Source: Bin52 sp965243345 (GTDB lineage Bacteria; Pseudomonadota; Alphaproteobacteria; Thalassobaculales; Thalassobaculaceae). Taken from it: a DNA stretch of 64,000 bases. Position 1 is the stretch's first letter. Every line of letters starts with the position of its first letter. Location of the stretch: contig CBDEUR010000003.1 in assembly GCA_965243345.1 (NCBI GenBank), forward strand, positions 2,604,001-2,668,000. Direction: 5' to 3'. The notes under the pieces are model-generated. The model was not told where the DNA came from, ran no database searches, and was given only the letters and a program-made list of their open reading frames with translations. Positions 35,531-44,452 of this stretch are shown here, piece by piece. Both the position numbers and the translations under genes were made by a program.

Positions 35531-35938
35531 TCAGCCCGCCGGAACCAGCGCCGCCGCGACGCGGCGCTGTTCGGCGAGCAGCAGGTTGTAGGTCCGGCAG
35601 GCGGCGCCGGTGTCCATGACCTCGAGCACCGGTCCCCTGTTCCTGACCGCCGCGCGTACGGCCGGCGGGACCTGCACGGCCCGCGCGCCGCATCCGAGCA
35701 GCAGGATCTCCGGGATCTCCGCAACCTCGAACACCGGTGCCAGGGCCTCGAGCGCGCCGGCCCGGGAGGCCAGTGCGGTGAACATGTCCGCCCCGCTCGC
35801 CGCGGCCGGCCAGGCGATGCAGCTTTCGGGAAAGATGATCACGGCTCCCTGCCAGACCGTTCCCGAAACCCGGAAGTACCCGTCGCCGTAGCCCTCCACC
35901 ACCTGGCGTCCCTCGGGAACCAGCGGGGTCACGTCCAC
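35531..35938 (-). CDS. Mth938-domain protein (NDUFAF3 homologue)
   Basis: This 135-residue protein of the Mth938/DUF498 family has an internal YFRVSGTVWQGAVIIFPESCIAWP block, EILLLGCGARAVQVPPAVR and VMDTGAACRTYNLLLAEQRR near the C-terminus. The human homologue NDUFAF3 is a complex I assembly factor. The start is a GTG at 35938, 3 bp after the secF stop. It sits between secF and the NDUFAF6-like gene on one strand, an order reported as conserved in alphaproteobacteria. Confidence 0.9.
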   Translation of the reverse strand: MDVTPLVPEGRQVVEGYGDGYFRVSGTVWQGAVIIFPESCIAWPAAASGADMFTALASRAGALEALAPVFEVAEIPEILLLGCGARAVQVPPAVRAAVRNRGPVLEVMDTGAACRTYNLLLAEQRRVAAALVPAG

Positions 35939-35941
35939 GGG

Positions 35942-36895
35942 TCAGCCATCCTCCCCGACCCGCTCGTCCTGGGGCACCGACACGTGCGTCGGCGTCTCCT
36001 CGCCGCGTTTCAGGTTGGTGTAGAGCAGCAGGGGTACGGCGATGAAGATCGAGGAGTAGGTGCCGATGCACACGCCCCAGATCATGGCGAGCGCGAAGTC
36101 GGCCAGGACCTCGCCGCCGAAGAAGTAGATTGAGAACAGGGCCAGCAGGGTCGTCACCGAGGTCATGGTGGTGCGCGACAGCGTCTCGTTGATCGACATG
36201 TTGAACAGGTCGGCCAGGTCCATGCGCTTGTACTTGCGCAGGTTCTCGCGCACGCGGTCGTACACGACCACGGTGTCGTTGATCGAGTACCCGGCGATGG
36301 TCAGCACCGCTGCCACCGTGGCGAGGTTGAACTCGTGCTGGATGATGGCGAACAGCCCGACCGTGGTCAGGATGTCATGGCCGAGCGCCAGGATCGCGCC
36401 GATCCCGAACTGCCACTCGAACCTGAACCAGATGTAGACCAGGATCGACAGCAGCGCGAGGCCCACCGCCAGCGCGCCGGCCTCCTTGAGTTCCTCGCCC
36501 ACGGTCGGTCCGACGAACTCGGTCCGGCGGTAGTCGTAGTCCTGGCCCAGCGCCTGCTTGACCGCCTCGATCGCGGCCATCTGCTCGCGTTCCGCCCCGT
36601 CCTGGCGCTGCACCCGGATCAGCACGTCGGTCTCGACGCCGAATTCCTGGATGCTGATCTCGCCGAGGCCGAGGTCCGACAGGGTGCTGCGGACCCGCGG
36701 AATGTCGACGGCCTGCTGGGAGCGCACCTCCATCAGGATGCCGCCGCGGAAGTCGATGCCGAAGTTGAGCCCCATCAGCAGCACCGCCAGCAGCGAGCCG
36801 ATCACCATGACGGCGGATGCCGCAAAGGCGTAGCGCCGGTTCGAGACAAACGGGATCCGGGTATCGGCCGGTACGAGACGCAGCGGTTTCAGCAT
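35942..36895 (-). CDS. secF: Protein translocase subunit SecF
   Basis: SecF with SecD uses the proton gradient to help pull proteins across the inner membrane. The 317 residues contain an N-terminal helix, the periplasmic segment starting GLNFGIDFRGGILMEVR, and five further helices with AGYSINDTVVVYDRVRENLRKY and NETLSRTTMTSVTTLLALFSIYFFGG. It follows secD by 25 bp. The C-terminus is polar and short. Confidence 0.97.
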   Translation of the reverse strand: MLKPLRLVPADTRIPFVSNRRYAFAASAVMVIGSLLAVLLMGLNFGIDFRGGILMEVRSQQAVDIPRVRSTLSDLGLGEISIQEFGVETDVLIRVQRQDGAEREQMAAIEAVKQALGQDYDYRRTEFVGPTVGEELKEAGALAVGLALLSILVYIWFRFEWQFGIGAILALGHDILTTVGLFAIIQHEFNLATVAAVLTIAGYSINDTVVVYDRVRENLRKYKRMDLADLFNMSINETLSRTTMTSVTTLLALFSIYFFGGEVLADFALAMIWGVCIGTYSSIFIAVPLLLYTNLKRGEETPTHVSVPQDERVGEDG

Positions 36896-36920
36896 GTCCG
36901 TCGCACCCCTCGCCCGGTCC

Positions 36921-38495
36921 TCAGATCGGCACCGCCGCCGGACGCCGGCGGCGCAGCCACAGAACCACCATGAACCGGGTGACCATGATCGCGGTGAACA
37001 TCGAGGTCATGATCCCCACCGCCAGCGTGACCGCAAACCCCTTGATCGGCCCGGATCCGAAGGCATACAGGCAGATCGCGGCCAGCAGCGTGGTCAGGTT
37101 GGAGTCGATGATGGTGGTGAGCGCCCGCTTGTAGCCGGCATCGATCGCCGAGATCGGCGTGCGACCCAACCGCATTTCCTCGCGGATTCGCTCGAATATC
37201 AGCACGTTGGCGTCCACCGCCATGCCGATGGTCAGCACGATCCCGGCGATGCCGGGCAGGGTCAGGGTCGCCTGCAGGGCCGAGAGCACGCCCAGGATCA
37301 GGGTGATGTTGAACAGCAGCGCGACATTGGCGAACAGGCCGAACAGACCGTAGGCCACCACCATGAACACCACCACCATCACCAGCCCGATCACGCTGGC
37401 AACCTTGCCCGCAGCGATCGAGTCAGCACCCAGCCCCGGCCCGACCGTGCGTTCCTCCAGCACCACCAGCGGCGCCGGCAGGGCACCGGCGCGCAGCAGC
37501 AGCGCCAGGTCGTTGGCCGACTTCACCGTGAAGTTGCCCGATATGATCCCGGTGCCTCCCAGGATCGGCTCGCGGATCACCGGTGCGCTGATGACCTTGT
37601 CGTCGAGCACGATTGCGAACGGTTCGCCGACATGGTCCGAGGTGGTGCGGCCGAACCGCTTGGCCCCCAGGGTGTCGAACCGGAAACTCACGACCGGCTG
37701 TCCGTCCTGGAAGGTCGGCTGGGCATCGACCAGGTTCTCTCCGCTCACCTCGACGCGGCGGCGGACCACGTAGTGGCCCGGTTCGCCGGGCCCGGGATCG
37801 GCGGCCTGGAGCAGCAGCGATCCCGGCGGAACCCGCCCTGCGAGAGCGCTGTCCACCGGAGCGGTGATGTCCACCATCCGGAACACCATCCTGGCGGTCT
37901 GGCCGAGCAGCGCCTTGATCCGGTCGGGATCATCGACGCCCGGCAACTGGACCAGGATGCGGTCCTGGCCCTGGCGCTGGATCGTGGGTTCGCGCACGCC
38001 GGTCTCGTCGATACGCCGGCGCACGATCTCGATCGACTGCTGAAGCGCCGCGGCGCGGGCATCGACGATGGCGGCCTCGGTCAGCGTGATCGTCGCCCGG
38101 CCGGACGCCTCGTCGAGCTCCACCACCGTTTCCTGGTCGAGTCCCTCCAGGATCCCGCGCGCCCTCGGCACGTCCGCGACATCCCTGATCCCCACCTCGA
38201 CGCGCTCGCCGGACACACCGAGACCGCGGTAGCCGATCCGTTCCCGCCGCAGCGCCTGGCGTGCCGCGTCGACGATGCTCTCCAGGCGTTCGGCGATCAC
38301 CACGTCGAGTTCGACCTTCAGCAGCAGGTAGGATCCCCCCTGCAGGTCAAGGCCGAGGCTGACCTTCTTGCCCGGCGCAAAGTCGGGAACCCGGTCCGAG
38401 TAGTCGGTATCGATCGCGTTGGGCGCGGCGTAGACCAGGCCGATCAGGCACACCAGCAGGACGATCGCGATCTTCCAGGGTGGAAAGTGCAACAT
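36921..38495 (-). CDS. secD: Protein translocase subunit SecD
   Basis: SecD has 524 residues, with one N-terminal helix (WKIAIVLLVCLIGLVY), a large periplasmic domain from KVSLGLDLQGGSYLLLKV to about residue 330, and five C-terminal helices. The C-terminal part holds GMAVDANVLIFERIREEMRLG and LTTLLAAICLYAFGSGPIKGFA. It is the second gene of yajC-secD-secF, 30 bp after yajC. The order and spacing indicate one transcript. Confidence 0.97.
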   Translation of the reverse strand: MLHFPPWKIAIVLLVCLIGLVYAAPNAIDTDYSDRVPDFAPGKKVSLGLDLQGGSYLLLKVELDVVIAERLESIVDAARQALRRERIGYRGLGVSGERVEVGIRDVADVPRARGILEGLDQETVVELDEASGRATITLTEAAIVDARAAALQQSIEIVRRRIDETGVREPTIQRQGQDRILVQLPGVDDPDRIKALLGQTARMVFRMVDITAPVDSALAGRVPPGSLLLQAADPGPGEPGHYVVRRRVEVSGENLVDAQPTFQDGQPVVSFRFDTLGAKRFGRTTSDHVGEPFAIVLDDKVISAPVIREPILGGTGIISGNFTVKSANDLALLLRAGALPAPLVVLEERTVGPGLGADSIAAGKVASVIGLVMVVVFMVVAYGLFGLFANVALLFNITLILGVLSALQATLTLPGIAGIVLTIGMAVDANVLIFERIREEMRLGRTPISAIDAGYKRALTTIIDSNLTTLLAAICLYAFGSGPIKGFAVTLAVGIMTSMFTAIMVTRFMVVLWLRRRRPAAVPI

Positions 38496-38525
38496 GGCCG
38501 GTTGCCGCCTGCTCTGTTCGGGCTG

Positions 38526-38846
38526 TCAGTCGCTGCCTTTCGAAATGACCTCGGACACCATGCCGCGGCGGACCTTGACCCTGACGTTGTCGGCGATGTC
38601 GACCTCGAGCTCGTCGCGGTCGGCAACGACCTTGGCCACCTTGCCGATCAGTCCGCCGTTGGTGACGATCCGGTCGTTGCGGTGAATCTTCTCGAGCATG
38701 GCCTTGTGCTCCTTCATCCGCTTCTGCTGGGGACGGATGAGCAGGAAGTAGAAGACCACGAAGATCAGTGCGAGCGGCGCCAGCGCCACCAGGTCGAACC
38801 CTCCGGAACCGCCCGCGGACTGGGCAAATGCAGGTGTGGTGAACAT
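38526..38846 (-). CDS. yajC: Preprotein translocase subunit YajC
   Basis: This 106-residue Sec accessory protein has a single membrane helix (PLALIFVVFYFLLI), directly followed by the family signature RPQQKRMKEHKAMLE, then a small cytoplasmic domain with RIVTNGGLIGKVAKV. It is the first gene of the secDF operon. The ATG at 38846 is preferred over an upstream start because MFTTPAFAQSA is a common alphaproteobacterial YajC beginning. Confidence 0.96.
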   Translation of the reverse strand: MFTTPAFAQSAGGSGGFDLVALAPLALIFVVFYFLLIRPQQKRMKEHKAMLEKIHRNDRIVTNGGLIGKVAKVVADRDELEVDIADNVRVKVRRGMVSEVISKGSD

Positions 38847-39002
38847 GGTCAACTCCCTGGTCCCCGATCCCGCACCGGATCGGTTCGTTGGCACACGGGT
38901 GACACGCGTCGCCGGACTATAGCGATCGATGTGGTGATTGCAACGAACTGCGCTCTGCAGTGCGGCACCCTGCGGGCGGTCCCGCCCGGCTCTGCCGGAT
39001 GC

Positions 39003-40016
39003 TCAGGATCCGAGATGCAGTTCGGGATCGAGTGCAGTCGCGCCGCGGCGCACCTCGAAGTGCAGCTGCGGTCTTCGCACCCCGCCGCTGGTCCCGACGG
39101 TCGCGATCGTCGTGCCGCGCCGGACCGTGTCGCCTTCGCGCACCAGGACCCGTCCGACATGGGCATAGGCCGTGATCAGGCCACCGGCGTGCCGGATCAG
39201 CACCAGGGTGCCGTACCCGGCAAGCTCCCCGGCAACCAGGATTACCTCCCCGTGCCCGGCGGCGAGCACCGGGGTACCGGTCGGGGCCGCGATGTTGATG
39301 CCGTCGTTGCGCAATCCGTCGCCGCCGGGTCCGAAGCCGGAGATCACGGGGCCGCGCACCGGCCACATGAGCGGTCCGGTCTCGCGCCCCGGCAGCGCGG
39401 CGGGGGCAGGTGTCGGGGAAAGTGCGGCAGGCGTCGAGGCAGCGGCAACCGGGTCGTCCGGGGGCGGATCCGGCACCGGCGGGTCCGCGGACCGGATCCG
39501 CGCCAGGATACCCCCGAGCCAGTCTGTTCCGGCTTCCGGCTGCGCCGCGGTCGGGGCGCCGCGCAGCACCGGGACCGGGACCGCACCACCATCCCCCGGG
39601 GTGACCGGCATTGCCAGGACCTGACCGGGCCGAAGCGTCCAGGGCCGCTCGAGGCGGTTGAGCCGCGCCAGCCGTTCGGGGTCGATATCGAACCGCCTGG
39701 CGATGCCGAGCAGCGAGTCGCCTGACCGGACCGTGTAGCCGCCGGGAGCCGGCAGGCGCAGCAGCTGGCCGACCCTCAGCCTGTCGGGGCTCTCCAGTCC
39801 GTTCACGTCGACAAGAGCCCCGACCGTGACGCCATGGCGCCGGGCAATCGCGGTCACGGTGTCGCCTCGGGCAACCCGGACGTACCGCCGCCCGGGAGCG
39901 TCCGCGTGCGGCCGGCTCACCGCCGCCTCACGCTGTGGCGGCACCGCGAGACCGCTGCACCCGCCGACGAGCAGCACCAGCAGCAGGAACCGAACGAGTG
40001 CTCGCAATGACCGCAT
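39003..40016 (-). CDS. LysM/LytM (M23) lipoprotein, NlpD-like, probably non-catalytic
   Basis: This 337-residue protein starts with a lipoprotein signal (FLLLVLLVGGCSG, lipidated Cys about 20), so it should sit in the outer membrane or periplasm. Two LysM peptidoglycan-binding repeats follow (YVRVARGDTVTAIARRHGV and YTVRSGDSLLGIARRFDI), then a Pro/Ala-rich linker and a C-terminal LytM domain. The expected metal motif HxGxD reads NDGIN, lacking His and Asp, although AYAHVGR and HFEVRRG are kept. This matches NlpD-type activators of cell-wall amidases rather than an active peptidase. The pcm-lysM order next to surE is common. Confidence 0.9.
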   Translation of the reverse strand: MRSLRALVRFLLLVLLVGGCSGLAVPPQREAAVSRPHADAPGRRYVRVARGDTVTAIARRHGVTVGALVDVNGLESPDRLRVGQLLRLPAPGGYTVRSGDSLLGIARRFDIDPERLARLNRLERPWTLRPGQVLAMPVTPGDGGAVPVPVLRGAPTAAQPEAGTDWLGGILARIRSADPPVPDPPPDDPVAAASTPAALSPTPAPAALPGRETGPLMWPVRGPVISGFGPGGDGLRNDGINIAAPTGTPVLAAGHGEVILVAGELAGYGTLVLIRHAGGLITAYAHVGRVLVREGDTVRRGTTIATVGTSGGVRRPQLHFEVRRGATALDPELHLGS

Positions 40017-40164
40017 CAGCGCGATGATACCTTCCGGCCAAGGCCGCACAAGCCCGTCGCCTGGCCGCCATTCGGGACCGGGCACCGCGTGATCGATGCG
40101 ATCCCGGTCGGCGAAAGACGGTGGCCGGACACGGGACGGTTTCCTGCGGCCGTCGTCCCGGTGC

Positions 40165-40824
40165 TCAGCCGGGAGCAGCACTCCGTCCGGTGCGTGCCTG
40201 GCTCACCAGGGGGACGAACCGGACCGGCAGCAGCCGCTGCTGCGCAATCTCGCCGGCGCTCCTGGTAACGAGCACCAGGGTCTGGTCTCCCTGTTCCGGA
40301 CCGATCGGAACCACCATGCGTCCGTTCTCCGCGAGCTGCCCCACCAGGTCCGCTGGCAGCTCGGGCGCAGCCGCGGTCACGATGATCCGGTCGAACGGCG
40401 CCTGTTCGCTCCATCCCCGCCACCCGTCGCCCAGGCGGCTGATCACGTCCACCAGCCCCAGGTCCTCGAACCGGCGCCGCGCGAGTGCCAGCAGCACGCG
40501 GGAACGTTCCATGGTGTAGACCCGCCGGCACATCATGGCGAGCACAGCCGCCTGGTAGCCTGAACCGGTTCCCACCTCCAGCACCTTGTGATCGGCCGTC
40601 AGCGCCAGACGCTCGGTCATGTAGGCGACGATGAAGGGCTGGCTGATGGTCTGGCCGGCCTCGATCGGCAATGCCCGGTCGGCGTGGGCGTGGGGACGAA
40701 AGACCGCCGGGACGAACCGCTCGCGCGGCACGCGGCGCAGGGCATCGAGAACGCCGCTGTCGCTGATGCCCTGGCGCTGCAGCAGCTCCACCATGCGCAA
40801 ACGCCCGCGTTCGGCGTCGTTCAC
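40165..40824 (-). CDS. pcm: Protein-L-isoaspartate O-methyltransferase
   Basis: Pcm repairs isoaspartyl damage in proteins by SAM-dependent methylation. The 219-residue protein has RRVPRERFVPAVFRPHAHAD, the substrate block AGQTISQPFIVAYMTERL, the SAM motif VLEVGTGSGYQAAVLAMM and DRIIVTAAAPELPADLV. The start is a GTG that overlaps the surE stop by 4 bp (GTGA), indicating translational coupling. The LysM lipoprotein gene follows 148 bp later. Confidence 0.95.
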   Translation of the reverse strand: MNDAERGRLRMVELLQRQGISDSGVLDALRRVPRERFVPAVFRPHAHADRALPIEAGQTISQPFIVAYMTERLALTADHKVLEVGTGSGYQAAVLAMMCRRVYTMERSRVLLALARRRFEDLGLVDVISRLGDGWRGWSEQAPFDRIIVTAAAPELPADLVGQLAENGRMVVPIGPEQGDQTLVLVTRSAGEIAQQRLLPVRFVPLVSQARTGRSAAPG

Positions 40825-41600
40825 CCCAGTGCCGCGGCCAGGTCCGCGAGTGTGCGGTAGTCGGTGAAGTCGAGCATGAGCGGCGTGACCGATACCAGCC
40901 CGGCCGCCACGGCGGCCACGTCGGTCCCGTCACCCGGCGCGGTGGTGTGCATGTCGCCGATCCAGTAACGGGTCCCGCCGGAGGCGTCGCTCTCGGGCAC
41001 GGTCTGGTCACCGACCTTGTGCCGCGCGAGCCTGGTGACCGCGACCCCGCCCGCCTCGCGCGGAAAATTGACGTTGATCAGGGTATCGGACGGCCATCCG
41101 CGCACGACCAGTGCCTGTGCCAGACTGGCGAGACCGCCGCGCGCACCCGACCAGTCGGTCGCACCGGCCTCGTCCAGCTCCTGGCTGAAGGCGATCGAAG
41201 GCACGCCCAGCACCTCGGCTTCCAGCGCCGCGGAGACGGTCCCCGAATAGGTCACGTCGTCGCCCAGGTTGGTCCCGTGGTTCACGCCCGAGAACACGAA
41301 ATCGGGACGGTGGTCCGCCAAGATCCGGTTGATGGCCAGCAGCACGCAGTCGGTTGGTGTTCCGTCGACCGAGTAGCACTTCGCGCCGCGTTCGGTGATT
41401 CGCAACGGCCGGCGCAGCGTCAGCGAGTGTCCGGCCCCGCTCTGGTTGGTCTCCGGCGCCACCACCCACACATCGTCGCACAGCCCGGCCACGATGGTCC
41501 TCAGGCACGCGAGCCCGGCGGCATCGTACCCGTCGTCGTTGGTCAGAAGGACCCGGGCGCCCCGCAGATCGGAGGGGAAGGTGCGCGGCCGCGCGGTCAC
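40821..41600 (-). CDS. surE: 5'-nucleotidase SurE
   Basis: SurE is a metal-dependent nucleotide and polyphosphate phosphatase of 259 residues linked to stationary-phase survival. The metal-binding LLTNDDGYDAAGL is at the N-terminus, with ETNQSGAGHSLTL, CYSVDGTPTDCVLLA and FSGVNHGTNLGDDVTYSGTV. The start is a GTG at 41600 overlapping the serS stop (GTGA), and the gene overlaps pcm by 4 bp, so serS, surE and pcm are read as a coupled unit. Confidence 0.96.
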   Translation of the reverse strand: MTARPRTFPSDLRGARVLLTNDDGYDAAGLACLRTIVAGLCDDVWVVAPETNQSGAGHSLTLRRPLRITERGAKCYSVDGTPTDCVLLAINRILADHRPDFVFSGVNHGTNLGDDVTYSGTVSAALEAEVLGVPSIAFSQELDEAGATDWSGARGGLASLAQALVVRGWPSDTLINVNFPREAGGVAVTRLARHKVGDQTVPESDASGGTRYWIGDMHTTAPGDGTDVAAVAAGLVSVTPLMLDFTDYRTLADLAAALG

Positions 41601-42889
41601 GGGGCCCGGTCTCCGGGCGCGATGACCTCGACGCCGCCGATCCACGGGCGCAGCGCCTCGGGAATGACGATGCTGCCGTCGGCGCGCTGAAAGTTCTCCA
41701 GCACCGCGATCAGGGTCCTGCCGACGGCGAGACCCGACCCGTTCAGGGTGCAGGGGTGGTCGATCACGCCTTCCTGGCGGAAGCGGGCCTTCATGCGCCG
41801 CGCCTGGAAATCGCCGCAGTCCGAACAGCTGGAAATCTCCCGATACCGGCCACTGCCCTCGTCCTGGCCCGGCAACCAGACCTCGATGTCGTAGGTCTTG
41901 CGTGCCGAAAACCCGGTATCGCCCGAACACAGCAGCACGGTCCTGAACGGCAGCCCCAGCACGTGGAGGATGTCCTCCGCGCACGCCGTCATGCGCTCGT
42001 GCTCGGCCTGCGCCTCGCCGGGATGGCAGATCGAGACCATCTCCACCTTGGTGAACTGGTGCATGCGGATCATGCCACGGGTGTCCTGGCCCGCCGCACC
42101 GGCCTCGGAACGGAAACACGGCGTGTGGGCGGTGAACCTGAGCGGCAGGTCGGCCGCATCGAGGATCTCGTCGGCAACCAGGTTGGTGAGCGGGACCTCG
42201 GAGGTCGGGATCAGCCAGAGCCCGTCCTCGGTCCGGTACTGCTGGTCGGCAAACTTCGGCAGCTGCCCGGTCCCGAACAGGGCCTGCTCGTGCACCATGA
42301 ACGGCGGCGAGACCTCGAGATAGCCATGATGGCCGGCCTGGCGGTCCAGCATGAAGGCGGCAAGCGCACGCTCGAGCCGCGCCAGCATGCCGGTCAGGAA
42401 CACGAACCGGGCCCCGGAGAGCCGGGCCGCGCGGCCGAAGTCCATGAGCCCGAGCCCGACCCCGATGGCCACGTGGTCCTTCGGCAGGAAATCGAACGCC
42501 GGCAGCTCGCCGCAGCGGCGGATCTCGAGGTTCTCGGTCTCGTCGCGGCCGTCCGGCACTTCCCGGGCGAGGCTGTTCGGAAGCCCGGCCAGCAGGTCGC
42601 GCAACCCGGCCTCGAGCCCGTGCGCCGTCTCCTCGAGCTGCTGCGCCTCGCTGCGGATCCGGGCAACCTGTCCGATCAGCTCGTCGGCATCCTCGCCCTC
42701 GCGCTTGCGCCGCCCGATCTCGCGCGAGGCATCGTTGCGCCGCTGGCGCAGCGCCTGTGCGGCGCTGACGCATTCCCGCCAGCGCCGGTCGGCATCGAGG
42801 ATCTCGTCCGCGACGTCGCCAAGGCCGCGCCGACGCATCTCGTGGTCGAACCCGACCCCGTCTTCGCGAATTCGCCTGATGTCATGCAT
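41597..42889 (-). CDS. serS: Seryl-tRNA synthetase
   Basis: Class II aminoacyl-tRNA synthetase of 430 residues that charges tRNA-Ser. It starts MHDIRRIREDGVGFDHEM, has an N-terminal coiled-coil arm (about 25-105), and the class II motifs YLEVSPPFMVHEQALFGTGQ (motif 1), CFRSEAGAAGQDTRGMIRMHQF (motif 2) and a C-terminal GSGLAVGRTLIAVLEN (motif 3). It lies 95 bp downstream of tatC on the same strand. Confidence 0.97.
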   Translation of the reverse strand: MHDIRRIREDGVGFDHEMRRRGLGDVADEILDADRRWRECVSAAQALRQRRNDASREIGRRKREGEDADELIGQVARIRSEAQQLEETAHGLEAGLRDLLAGLPNSLAREVPDGRDETENLEIRRCGELPAFDFLPKDHVAIGVGLGLMDFGRAARLSGARFVFLTGMLARLERALAAFMLDRQAGHHGYLEVSPPFMVHEQALFGTGQLPKFADQQYRTEDGLWLIPTSEVPLTNLVADEILDAADLPLRFTAHTPCFRSEAGAAGQDTRGMIRMHQFTKVEMVSICHPGEAQAEHERMTACAEDILHVLGLPFRTVLLCSGDTGFSARKTYDIEVWLPGQDEGSGRYREISSCSDCGDFQARRMKARFRQEGVIDHPCTLNGSGLAVGRTLIAVLENFQRADGSIVIPEALRPWIGGVEVIAPGDRAP

Positions 42890-42984
42890 GTGCCACTCAC
42901 CCCGGACCGCGAACCCGGGCTTGCCCGCCGCCGCTGTCGGCGGACCTTATAGCCGCAGCATCGGTTGCGGTCCACCGGACCGGG

Positions 42985-43758
42985 TCAGTCCTCCTGGTCG
43001 GCCCGTCGGCGCTCGATCACCCGCGCGCACAGGATCGAGACCTCGTAGAGCATGATCACCGGGACCGCGAGCAGGATCTGGCTGATCACGTCCGGCGGCG
43101 TGATCACGGCAGCAACGACAAAGGCGATCAGGATCGCGTACTTGCGCTTGGCCCGCAGGCCGGCGGAACTGGCGATCCCGACCCGGGTCAGCAGGATGAT
43201 CAGCACCGGCAGCTCGAAACACACGCCGAAGGCGAAGATCAGCCGCATGACCAGCGACAGGTACTGGTCCACCTTGGGCTCGAGCTGCATCGGCAGCACA
43301 CCGTCGCCACCCGGCTGCTCGAAGCTGATGAAGAACCGCCAGGCCAGCGGGATCACCAGGTAGTAGACCACCGCGGCGCCGAGCGCGAACAGCATCGGCG
43401 TCGCGACCAGGAATGGCAGGAAGGCGCGGCGTTCGGTCCGGTAGAGTCCCGGGGCGACAAACCCCCATACCTGGGTCGCCATGATGGGAAAGGCGATGCA
43501 CATGGCCGCGAAGAAGGCGACCTTGATCTGGGTGAAGAATGCCTCGTGCAGCGCCGTGAAGATCATCCGGCGCCCTTCCTGGCCCTCGGTGATGTCGGCG
43601 AGCGGCTGGACCAGGAAGTTGTAGATGTGCCCGGCCACCGCGTAGCACACGAAGAAGGCGACGATCAGGGCGACGAAGGACCAGATCAGGCGCTGTCTGA
43701 GCTCGATCAGGTGATCGAGCAGCGGCATCCTGCTTTCGTCGAGGTCGTCCGATGCCAT
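42985..43758 (-). CDS. tatC: Sec-independent protein translocase TatC
   Basis: TatC is the signal-peptide receptor of the twin-arginine export pathway, which moves folded proteins across the inner membrane. The 257 residues give about six helices. Diagnostic are MPLLDHLIELRQRLIWS near the N-terminus, FFAAMCIAFPIMATQVWGFVAPGLYRTER and FAFGVCFELPVLIILL. The charged C-terminal tail ends RRRADQED. It starts directly after the tatB stop. Confidence 0.97.
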   Translation of the reverse strand: MASDDLDESRMPLLDHLIELRQRLIWSFVALIVAFFVCYAVAGHIYNFLVQPLADITEGQEGRRMIFTALHEAFFTQIKVAFFAAMCIAFPIMATQVWGFVAPGLYRTERRAFLPFLVATPMLFALGAAVVYYLVIPLAWRFFISFEQPGGDGVLPMQLEPKVDQYLSLVMRLIFAFGVCFELPVLIILLTRVGIASSAGLRAKRKYAILIAFVVAAVITPPDVISQILLAVPVIMLYEVSILCARVIERRRADQED

Positions 43759-44373
43759 CTACCGTCGCTCCCCGGCCGCCGCGGCAACCCCGCGATCGTC
43801 CGGCTCGTCGACGGCCGGCGAGGGTTCGGGTGCCGCCGGTTCGGCCCCGCCCCGGGAGCCGGGGTCGCCGTCCGCGTCCTCGACCCTGTCCCCGGCCGGG
43901 ACAACAGGGTCGGCGACGCCCTCCTCTTCCTTCCGGTCATCCGGAACGCCGGTCCCGGCCTCCGCGCTCCCGGTGCCTGCCTCCGCGGTCCCGGAGCCGG
44001 CCTCCGCGGTCCCCGCGTCGGAGGCGTCGACAACCGTCGCCATCGGCACGGCATCGTCGCTGCGGGCCTCGCGCTCGATGGTCCGGCGGGTCTCGTCGAC
44101 GCTGCGGGTCAGTTCTCCGTCGGGATCGACGGTGTCGCGGATGCTGTCGGCAATGTCGGAGCGCGTCAGTTTCTTGGCTTCTTCGCGGATCTCGTCAAGC
44201 TCGGCCTCGCGCGCCACTTCCTCGACCTGGTGCTGGAAGTCCCGCGCCATCCCCCGCACCTTGCGGATCCACTTGACCACCGTGCGGATCACGCCGGGCA
44301 GGTCCTTCGGGCCCACCACGAGCAACCCGATGACCGCGATCAGGAAAAACTCCTGCCAACCGAGATCGAACAT
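43759..44373 (-). CDS. tatB: Sec-independent protein translocase TatB
   Basis: TatB binds the twin-arginine signal with TatC. The 204-residue protein has the N-terminal helix MFDLGWQEFFLIAVIGLLVVGPKDLPG, an amphipathic helix (VIRTVVKWIRKVRGMARDFQHQ), a charged helical segment, and a long low-complexity Ala/Gly/Pro-rich C-terminal tail. The tail is typical of alphaproteobacterial TatB and poorly conserved. It lies 79 bp after tatA. Confidence 0.94.
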   Translation of the reverse strand: MFDLGWQEFFLIAVIGLLVVGPKDLPGVIRTVVKWIRKVRGMARDFQHQVEEVAREAELDEIREEAKKLTRSDIADSIRDTVDPDGELTRSVDETRRTIEREARSDDAVPMATVVDASDAGTAEAGSGTAEAGTGSAEAGTGVPDDRKEEEGVADPVVPAGDRVEDADGDPGSRGGAEPAAPEPSPAVDEPDDRGVAAAAGERR

Positions 44374-44452
44374 GCCGCCGGTCCGTTACGAAGATGCGGC
44401 GCACCCGGCACCGCTTCGCCGGTCCGGCACCACGGGGACGGTGGTCTGGAAC

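Noticed and set aside
36894..39725. 943-codon plus-strand open frame antisense to secD, secF and yajC
   Set aside because: Composition (His/Arg/Asp/Gln-rich, no hydrophobic core) matches reverse-strand reading of GC-rich coding sequence; the sec genes are certain.
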